From Phorcus lineatus (taxonomy: Eukaryota; Mollusca; Gastropoda; Trochida; Trochidae): 64,000 nucleotides of DNA. The notes beneath the pieces are model-generated. The model was given only the letters and a program-made list of their open reading frames with translations, was not told the origin of the DNA and ran no database searches. Shown here in pieces: positions 56,514 through 64,000 of the stretch (its first letter is position 1; every line of letters begins with the position of its first letter). A program made the translations under genes and the position numbers. The DNA is taken from positions 22,641,729-22,705,728 of the forward strand of contig OV121096.1 in assembly GCA_921293015.1 (NCBI GenBank), written 5' to 3'.

Positions 56514-56600
56514 TGATGCAGTCGGGAATCAAACCCGACCTCCCAGGTGATGAGCTGACACTCTACCAACTGAGCTACATACCTAGATGCATCTGTTTCT
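56514..56600 (-). tRNA. tRNA-derived sequence (pseudogene or SINE head)
   Basis: On the minus strand TAGCTCAGTTGGTAGAGTG is a canonical D-arm/A box, GGTTTGATTCC a good B box, and TCGGG-TTTGATT-CCCGA a perfect T arm. The anticodon-loop region CAGCTCATCACCTGG would put CAT at the anticodon position, but the stem pairs poorly. GATGCAT upstream can pair with TGCATC after the T arm, leaving a nine base insertion (CTAGGTATG) next to the D arm. A functional tRNA gene is therefore unlikely. No SINE body is obvious to the left. Confidence 0.6.
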
Positions 56601-57207
56601 TTTGGCTTTTATACTATATAACCTACTTTCATTCTTCTACAACTTTTTCTGTTGTTGATATATCAACAGACTGAGTTTCAAGAATCATTGCTTACACACC
56701 AGAATTACTGCTTGTACAGCAGTTTAGATATAAATTCTAACCAAATTCTATAAATTCAATTCTAACCAGTAATTTACAAAATCTAATGAAGCAGGAATTC
56801 AACCAATTGACATGAGTTTCATAAGGAATGACATCTTTAATTGTTTAGAAAGTTGTAGAGACTATGATGTACATATTGAGATAAGTTATGAACCATGATT
56901 CGTTTATTGATTATTTGAAGTGAAAAAGATCTCGACAGCTTGATTTAATAATTTTTTTTTCAAACTGTACCTAGAAATAATACCCATTACATGAATCATT
57001 ATAACAAAATTATATACATATGTGTAAAGTATAATACGGAAACTGCAATTAAAACAGTACTTTCGGGGTAATGACTACTATCATTGAATGAAATGAGACT
57101 CATCCACAAGATTGTATTAAACCTGGTTATACTTTTGGCCATGGCTGGTAACTGGTGTTTCTTCCTGAATTTCCCCCTTCGCCTGAAATTTCTAAAATAT
57201 TTGTCTA

Positions 57208-57505
57208 ATAGCATGTTTTTAAAGACAAATAAAGTGATCTCACAAAAACAAAAATAAATGTTTCTAGTTGTCAGATAATGTGTTTAAAAGAAGGAGTTTT
57301 AAAAGAAATGTACTGTGAGTGGTGTTAAACTAACACTAATATTGCCACAAGTGGTTTTTGATTGATAATTGATTTTTATATCTACAACTACAGATTTACG
57401 GGTAGAGAAATGCAATGTTTGACCCTCTGAAGATAATATATTTGGCATAAATAAATAAAGGAAAAATTTGAAGACATTAATTGTTTAAAAAACGTGCTCC
57501 TGTCG
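57208..57505 (-). repeat. Dispersed repeat R3, inverted copy
   Basis: AAAGTGATCTCACAAAAACA followed by AAATGTTTC matches the reverse complement of 58.88-58.93 and 60.33-60.36 kb (GAAACATTTG..., CGTGAGATCACTT). AAAAAACGTGCTCCTGTC at 57487 may be its other end. Probably a miniature element. Confidence 0.45.
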
Positions 57506-58559
57506 CGTTAAGGTAATTTTGTTTGATAAAAGTGTTATCATCTAAACTGAAATGTCCGTTTCTTGCAATAAAGAATTTGAAAATCCAAAGAACTCTTCCT
57601 TATTCATCCTGACAAACCCAACTCTCTATGAAAGAAATAAGGTCTAGCTTGTATATTGATTTCATATACATCTATACTGCACTTGGACCAGATAGTAGGA
57701 ATAGTGAAATGAATACATCTCGGACTTCAGGGATTATCAGCAAACATTACCAACAGTTTCATATTGGCAAAGTGACATGTGCTAAGTGAGATGTATTGTC
57801 ACAAGACAAAGTCGAGGATAAGAGAGTGGTGCCAGTTATTGTTTAGCGCTCCTTGGGCAATATATCAGCCAATGGCAGCTAAGTCGAGACCACCAATACA
57901 TTGGACTGAAGACCTGTAAATCAGATAGTTGACAAGATTGATGACAACTTTATTGATTAACCTCTGAATATCTTACTTGCATCATCACAAAGAGTTTGTT
58001 TTCCTCAAAATCCAAAATAATTATTAATGAGGTGACATTTCTGATGAACATGTGTTCGCTACGCTACACTATTTTATAGAAATTCTGTACGCTACGCTAT
58101 TTCATAATATTTGTTGCTGTTATACAATGATACAGGCACAAAAAGTGTAAAACAACAAGATCTTGCCGTGGTCAAGGTAAAAATTTTATGTCTTTCCTTT
58201 AATTTCATAACTTGACAGCATGTATCAGAACTAAGAGAAATCCATCTTGAGTCTTGTTTATTTAGTCTACATTGAGGCTAAGTGGAATCCAAAATAAATA
58301 TTCCAGAAAAAAATTGGTGAAATCGGTACATAAATTTCTCTTTATCTAGAATAGCTGATCAAGACACATTCACACTGAAACACAAACAAACCAAAAAATA
58401 AATCACTGGCAGGTAAAAGGTTTTTCTACATCATTCTTGATAATTAAATTTCACTTTCCGTATTATCCTAACTCACTTGGTTTGAGTAATGAGAAGTTTT
58501 ATCAATTTATACTTGGCACACACTAACAATCAATGTGAAAAATTGATGGAAATGAAACA

Positions 58560-59230
58560 TCAAAAAACATTACAGTGCCTTAAAGAGGCAAGTTTTATGA
58601 GAGATTTCTTTTTCTTTTTTTAAATTTCCCCAAATAAACATTAGTATAAGCCAAATGCATTATCTTCAGAGAGTCAAAATATCTCACCACTCAACCTAAT
58701 TATCTGTAGTTTTATAGTAAATAATCAAGAATAAAAAAAAAATCACTGGCTGCCATTTTTGAGTGAACATGTATAATTTTTAATCATATGAATTACGGAA
58801 ATAGATTTGCATAAATTTACCGATCATTATACATTAATTTTGAAACTGCTTCTTTTGATTAAAATTTTTTTTTTGACTTTTGAAACATTTGCTTTTCTTT
58901 TCGTGAGATCACTTCATCTATCAAAAAAATGTGCTACAGTCCCTTTAAGAATATACAGACAGCATAATCTTCACTAGTAAATACATGGATTAAATCTAAT
59001 AATCCTTTCAATAAGGTATCATTTTACTCACTGTTTCCGTCATGGCTGCTCATACCCAGACATCTTATTTTGGTTTGGTGAGATTAGTCATAGACTACAG
59101 TTTCAAAAGATCTCTCTAGACCATACTCACTGAACTCTTATTGAACCAAAATAATATGTCTGCGCATTTTCACGGAAAGCTTTCATTAACCAATTCAATA
59201 TCTCACGCTAAATTGGTAAATGTTTCTTGA
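58560..59230 (+). repeat. Repeat R3 and flank, duplicate 1
   Basis: 58750-58945 (GTGAACA, CTTCTTTTGATTAAAAT, GTGAGATCACTT, GTGCTACAGTCCCTTT) matches 60188-60374. CATACTCACTGAACTCTTAT at 59123 and CCAATTCAATATCTCACG at 59189 match 60468 and 60538. Both blocks lie in the same order in the two copies, so this is a tandem segmental duplication with later divergence. A small inverted pair CAGACATCTTATTTTGGTTT / CCAAAATAATATGTCTG lies at 59077-59162. Confidence 0.6.
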
Positions 59231-59549
59231 TCTATAGGCCAGCTAATTTATACATGAATATAGAATCATGTATCAATGAAATTTCATTTAACACTTCAGG
59301 GGCTAAACGGATTAATTAAGGTAAAACAATAAATTCTTGGTCCCAATTTGCAGGAACCATAACTCTTTGATTAAGATTTGATACGGATATGTTGCTGAAC
59401 ATTAGAAATTAAGTGTTTTTATTGAACTCTTGCTAAACCACAATTAATCGATGATGCCTGCAAGTGTTTACTTCCCAGAATGCTTTCAATACCATATTGG
59501 AGAGTTCACACAAGTAAATTTGTATATCTGTCCTTGAAAGAGTTGAGCT

Positions 59550-59610
59550 TAAGACTTACCTATTAGCTTTGGTCCGCCATATTGTTTGACAAAAATTGCA
59601 TGAGAAAAGT
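59550..59610 (-). promoter_or_regulatory. Possible first-exon end: ATGGCGGACC motif and strong donor
   Basis: On the minus strand CAATATGGCGGACCAAAGCT is followed by AATAG|GTAAGTCTT (GT at 59559-59558). ATGGCGG is the YY1-type core often found just inside first exons. Its own frame stops after five codons, while another frame (KQYGGPKLI) stays open to the donor. No acceptor is visible upstream, so it would have to be a first exon. Weak. Confidence 0.2.
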
Positions 59611-60079
59611 ACTTTTACTTTACCAATTTCACAACATTATAAAAAAACAAACTATATGTATGGATAGAATATCCACAAATTAACAAATGATTTATGATAA
59701 GACTACTCAACAATGCCTTGTATAATGCCATAGCAAGGCTTTTCATGCTTAGAGCGCTGATGAACATCTTCAACTTCTCATTCTTGTTTATTTTACCGAG
59801 TATGCGCTCTCATATATAAAGTTGTAAAATCTACAAAAACCAAAATGTTATCCCCAGTACTACATTTCAACTGGGTTATGTTACAATCAAGTACTGATAA
59901 AATTCTTGTATAAACAGGAATGTCCCCTTGAATTTTGTTTCTACAAAAAATACTCTGATAGGACTATCCTTTTAACTACTGACATACTTCATAGAGTTGT
60001 ATTCTGAGTGGCAAAATTACAGGAATCGTCACTTACAACAAAAGTAATAATCTCAATCAGTTTATAAGAATACAAAAGT

Positions 60080-60370
60080 TTAAGTCCATGACAGCATAAT
60101 CTTAAAAAAAACTTTGCAGTCAATCAGTTTACAAAAAATCTAGTCTTGATAATTTGTTTTTTATCATGGATCATGTAAAAACCACTAGCGGCGATTTTTG
60201 TGTGAACAACTTTTTAACATTTGAGGAAGAGAAATGCATTTGGATAGCTGAACTGAACGTCATCCGTTCTATTTAGAACTGTTTCTTTTGATTAAAATAC
60301 AATCTTTCAGTTGAAAACTTTTATTTTAATATCCTGAGATCACTTTATTGAAAAAACGTGCTACTGCCCC

Positions 60371-60409
<39 letters not shown>

Positions 60410-60520
60410 AGAACTTGTTGGTTTGAAGCTAATCATGTTTGCAAACATGTTACCAATACGGTTATATCATACTCACTGAACTCTCACAGAATGAAAACAA
60501 TGATGCCACTGTGTACTTCA
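60080..60520 (+). repeat. Repeat R3 and flank, duplicate 2
   Basis: See duplicate 1 at 58.56-59.23 kb. Here a (TA)n run (60374-60408) has expanded after GTGCTACTGCCCCC. The downstream match CATACTCACTGAACTCTCAC leads directly into the exon-like segment at 60490. Confidence 0.6.
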
Positions 60521-60593
60521 GAGAACAGTATCCATGACCAACCGAAGATCTCACGAGAAAGTGTCAGGAAGTAGCGACAACACTGGACCACAA
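60490..60593 (+). other. Exon-like segment, possible 5' UTR exon
   Basis: Acceptor ACTGAACTCTCACAG (ends 60489) and donor CCACAA|GTAAGT (GT at 60594-60595) enclose 104 bases. Every frame has a stop. Joined to the 63196 exon, the frame leading into ATG 63201 contains TAG, so that ATG would be the first start after an in-frame stop, as expected for a 5' UTR exon. Part of it is homologous to 59140-59217, where the acceptor has been lost. That weakens the case. Confidence 0.35.
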
Positions 60594-60639
60594 GTAAGTA
60601 GAAATCCAATTAAACCTGTGTTGAGGGTAAGGAGGGGCA

Positions 60640-62720
60640 GCTGATCTACTGACACAGTATCTCAGGATTACGCTTTGGTTGATCCGCATTCGCTGAACGC
60701 TGCTAAATCTACTGCTGCTGGTAAAGTGTATCTGTGGAGAGGGAGGGAGGGTGTAGGAGATGATCTGATATAAGGTTAACTCTTAACCTGCTAGAAATAT
60801 TCTTTTACTCCCTCTGATGAAGTATGCCAGGATGGCAATGTGTGTTGATCGGTAATTGCTAAAGTCTGCTGGTAAAGTGTTTCTAGACAGGTAAGGAGGT
60901 ACTAGCTATAGGAGATGATCTGATATAAGGGTTAACTCTTAACCTGCTTAAAATATTCTTTTACTCCCTCTGATGAAGTATGCTAGGATAGCGCTGTGTT
61001 ATGATCAGTAGTTGCTCAACTCTGCTGCCACTGGTAACATATATCTGTGGACAAGGATGCAGGTAGGTACTTGCTATAGAAGATGATCTGCTTAGGGGTA
61101 AACTCTTTACCCGGTAATAATAATATAAAAATACTCTTTCTGAGGAAGTATACAAGGATTTCACTGTGTTTTGATCTACACTTACTTCACTAAAATCTTT
61201 AGAGCAAAGAGAAGGGGTTGCGATAGGAGATAGGGGTTAACTCTTAACCTACTGATCATGATTACTCTCCGAGGAAGTACATTATCCCAGGATTTACATT
61301 GATCGGCAATCACTGGGGTAAATCTGCTGCTGGTAGTCTCATGAGTGGGAGGATGGGAGCAATTATAGAGAATGATCTGATATAGAGGTTAAATCTTGAC
61401 CTTCTAAATATGATTACCTCTCTGAGGAAGTATCTTTACAAGATTTGCATTGATCATCAATAACTTGGGAAGTTCCACTGCTGGCAAAGTCTCTCATGAT
61501 CAGGAGGATGGGAGCAGTTACAGAAGATGATATGATATAGGGGTTAACTCTTAACCTGCTAATCATAATTATGAGGAAGTATGCCAAGATTTAAGGGATT
61601 TGCCATCCTGCTAAATCATGTATATGAATCAACTCTCGCTCCTTCCTAATACCTTTCCTTTTTTTCCAAGCCAAAACCCTTATATTGCTAGCTATCTAAC
61701 CAGCCAATGAGAGGACTCGCATTCAGCAACAGCAGCACAACCCAGATGGAAAAATCTGTTGAGTTTAAGCTAGTAGCATCAAGCTCCACAATTATCGACA
61801 TTTCATTTGCTGAAAAAATAACAGGTGAGCAAAACCACGAAAATCAAACCGCCAGCCATACTAGTGATTTAGCCCGAAAGAGATCAGGGTGTTAAGAAGG
61901 AGCGAGTGGGATTCATATAGGTTGATTTAGCAGGATGGGGATATGTATTGATCACCAATCCCTTGAAGTAAAAGTCTTGAAAAAGAAAAGAAGATGATCT
62001 GATATGGGGGTTAACTCTTTACCTGCTTATAATATGATAGAAGATGATTTGATATGGGGGTTAACTCTTGACCTGCTTAATATGATTGTGATGAGGAAGT
62101 ATCCCAAATTTACAAAATTTGCATTCATCATCAATACCTTTGGTAGTTCCACTGCTGGAAAAGTTTCTCATGAGTGGGAGGAAGGGAGGGATGAGAGAAG
62201 TTATAGAAGATGATATGATATAGGGGTTAACTCTTAACCTGCTAATCATAATTATCTCTGAGGAAGTATGCCAAGATTCAAGGGATTTGCATTGATCACC
62301 AATCCCTTGGGTAAATGTGGTGCTGCTGGTAAAGTCTTGAGAAGGAAGAAGGTAGGGGGAGTAGAACATGATCTGATATAGGGATTAACTCTTAACCTGC
62401 TTATGATATTCTAAAACTATTTCTGAAGAAGCATGCAAGGATTAGACTGTGCATTGATCTGTGTTTGCTAAACTCCACTAACTCTGCGCTGGTGAAGTTT
62501 CTCTGGTGCGAGAGGAGGGAGTAGAAGATAATCTGAGGGGTTACTCTTTACCTGCTTATCGTATATACTCCCTTAACTCTCGCTAAAGAATTATCCAGGA
62601 TTAGACAGAAAGATCATCTTTGTACTGTAAACTCAACTGTGCTCTAGTCGTACTGGGAGGAACAGGGAGGAGAAGATCTCATCTAAAGGCTGTAACTATT
62701 TACCTGCTTTTACAAAACTC
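60640..62720. repeat. ~155 bp diverged tandem array
   Basis: Units carry GATGATCTGATATAGGGGTT, AACTCTTAACCTGCT, CTGA.GAAGTATGCCAGGAT, TTGATC..CAAT and GGTAAAGT.TCT. They start near 60757, 60915, 61082, 61230, 61371, 61528, 61993, 62043, 62211, 62369, 62525 and 62670. Repeat family R2 interrupts it at 61.67-61.94 kb. If the exon calls on either side hold, the whole array lies within one plus-strand intron. Confidence 0.85.
61669..61940 (+). repeat. Repeat family R2, copy 2, inside the tandem array
   Basis: Begins CAAGCCAAAACCCTTATATT, AACCAGCCAATGAGAGGAC, and ends GATTTAGCAGGATGGGG. It matches 44856-45113 throughout and 33118-33182 in part. It breaks the periodicity of the surrounding array, so it is an insertion there and was not part of the array unit. 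Confidence 0.6.
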
Positions 62721-63195
62721 TTAGGGATTTTGTCTATAGTTTTGGAGGTATTTTGTTTTCTTGTAATAACACCCTAGGAGGTTTTACATTGCAAAGTTCA
62801 GTCATTATGCTCATGTATGCAAATGTAAGGCCTCAATTGCAAAGTTTTAAGTAAGAAGGTTTCATATAGACCTTAACCCAAGAGTTGCACAGAGGAACTA
62901 AGCTGTAACAATTGCCCAAAGGCCACTTTCACTAGACAGTTGATATGGCAGGAATCTCAAAATTTTTATAAAGATATCTTTTTTAAGGTTGAGAAAGTGA
63001 CCTGGTATACAAGTTTTGCTTGAAATTTCTTTAAAAACTTTTGATTCGTCATTGACCAATGATACAATGCCAGAAAAAGTTATCTTAATTTGCCAGAAGA
63101 AAAATTAAGCAAATAACCCAGTGTATATTGCCAGTAAAATCTCTTTGAAACATGTATCAGAAGGTTTGTAATATTATATTTTTTCTCGTCTACAG

Positions 63196-63282
63196 GCAGC
63201 ATGGCACTGTTAAAGGGACACTGTGATTGTCATGACACCTCAGAGTCCAGCAAATCATGGAGAGGCACTGTATACTGGAAAG
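63196..63282 (+). CDS. Putative start-codon exon of a gene leaving the window rightward
   Basis: Acceptor TTTTTTCTCGTCTACAG (AG at 63194-63195) and donor GGAAAG|GTAACC (GT at 63283-63284) are both strong. The 87 base exon has one open frame: ATG at 63201 in a good context (AGCATGG) opens 27 codons plus one base. It begins MALLKGHCDCHD and ends SWRGTVYWK. The other frames hit stops (for example TGA at 63223). The Cys/His-rich HCDCHD is notable, but no family is recognised. TTAAAGGGACACTGT inside it resembles the start of common miniature elements, so a transposon-derived exon or a chance exon is possible. No further exon is seen before the window ends. Confidence 0.5.
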
Positions 63283-63289
63283 GTAACCT

Positions 63290-64000
63290 ATCTTTCAATT
63301 TAATTTAAGGCCTTTCCTGACAAATTTACCTCCATCAGATAAATAAAAAACTACATGCATATAAGCTGCACATTGAATGCAGTGAAATTATTCATTGTTG
63401 ACATTAAACATTGTAATTTGAAAAACTCATTGCATTTCAAAATTCTCTACATCAAGCTTCATGATGACACACACCAGATTTCACTTGCATAGACATTCCT
63501 TAGCCTGAGGTTTTTGTCCTGGCTAAGGATACCCTTAGCATTTACAGGAGATGGCATAAATGGACCCATGCAAAGCCATTCTTAAAATGTTTGTGTTCAA
63601 CGGAATCAGTTGCGCATTGCTTTCTTTCGCTTTAAGTCTTGGCTAAGAAAACCGTTAGCATTTAGAGGGACCTTAGCAAGTGCCTTTGCCTCATATTCCT
63701 TCAAATCTTGTACCTTTATTAATAAAAGCCAATAATTTAGGGTGGGATTAGGGCTTAAGTGGGTTCATGAGCGTTCAGAGAATAGCGGTATCAAGTTTTA
63801 TATCATAAACTGTCATTCTAATTCCCTGTAAATTATGTTACTAAAAATAGAAAGGAGAGAAAGGCTTATAGTTCCATCTTGATTTTCAATTTCCACATAA
63901 AACGGCAGAATAATGTTGGGCTAAATGAAGAGGGCACAGCAAGAAACATCCTTGTTCCTAGCCTTGTTTGTCAACCTTGATATGTCCAACAAAATAAATT
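63290..64000. other. Probable intron downstream of the 63.2 kb exon
   Basis: TAGCCTGAGGTTTTTGTCCTG, GGCTAAGGATACCCTTAGCA and a later CTTGGCTAAGAAAACCGTTAGC form a loose direct pair about 130 bases apart (63515, 63645). Otherwise there is no exon candidate up to the right edge. Confidence 0.45.

Noticed and set aside
56514..56600. Functional tRNA gene
   Set aside because: The D and T arms are good, but the acceptor pairs only with a nine base insertion and the anticodon stem is poorly paired. Kept as tRNA-derived sequence only.

Overview
This 64 kb window looks like AT-rich non-coding DNA of an animal, most likely a mollusc and probably a gastropod. The evidence is indirect. No bacterial-style genes, rRNA or complete protein gene is visible. 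The window is crowded with short interspersed elements (SINEs), miniature inverted-repeat elements and minisatellites. The commonest SINE has a tRNA head and an (ACTC)n or (ACCTC)n tail like those I recall from molluscan genomes, and one large element resembles the bivalve 'pearl' (Helentron-related) elements. The species assignment is inference and was not searched.

Layout. 0-2 kb: a decayed ~190 bp tandem array broken by a SINE and a palindromic element. 3.4-4.4 kb: the best protein-coding candidate, a minus-strand first exon (5' UTR plus 73 codons) whose gene runs off the left edge. Its splice donor lies at the edge of a tandem repeat that copies donor-like sequence, and three homeodomain-type motifs lie upstream. 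4.7-6 kb: a tandem array with a nested SINE. 6.7-7.7 kb: a decayed pearl-like element and a long foldback element. 9.7-11.1 kb: a well-preserved pearl-like element. 13.6-18.2 kb: a hAT-like miniature element, a CRE-bearing palindromic element, a ~0.9 kb GATG-rich minisatellite and a ~500 bp foldback element. 18.2-23.9 kb: two inverted ~650-730 bp homologous blocks around a length-invariant 43 bp minisatellite. 29.3-31 kb: a GTGATCAC minisatellite. 31.8-32.4 kb: a hAT-like element. 39.8-40.6 kb: an inverted-repeat transposon carrying two SINEs. 50.9-54.3 kb: a ~144 bp tandem array split by a 2.45 kb piggyBac-like insertion at TTAA. 54.7-55.4 kb: a ~96 bp minisatellite. 58.5-60.6 kb: a duplicated segment. 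60.6-62.7 kb: a ~155 bp tandem array, probably intronic, followed by a plus-strand coding-exon candidate at 63.2 kb that opens a gene running off the right edge.

The two strongest exon candidates diverge: one gene leaves leftward (minus strand) and one rightward (plus strand). The ~56 kb between them is therefore best read as intergenic or first-intron DNA. A few weaker exon candidates (13.6, 34.4, 36.4, 48.9 and 50.7 kb) are recorded with low confidence. No protein family was recognised for any of them.
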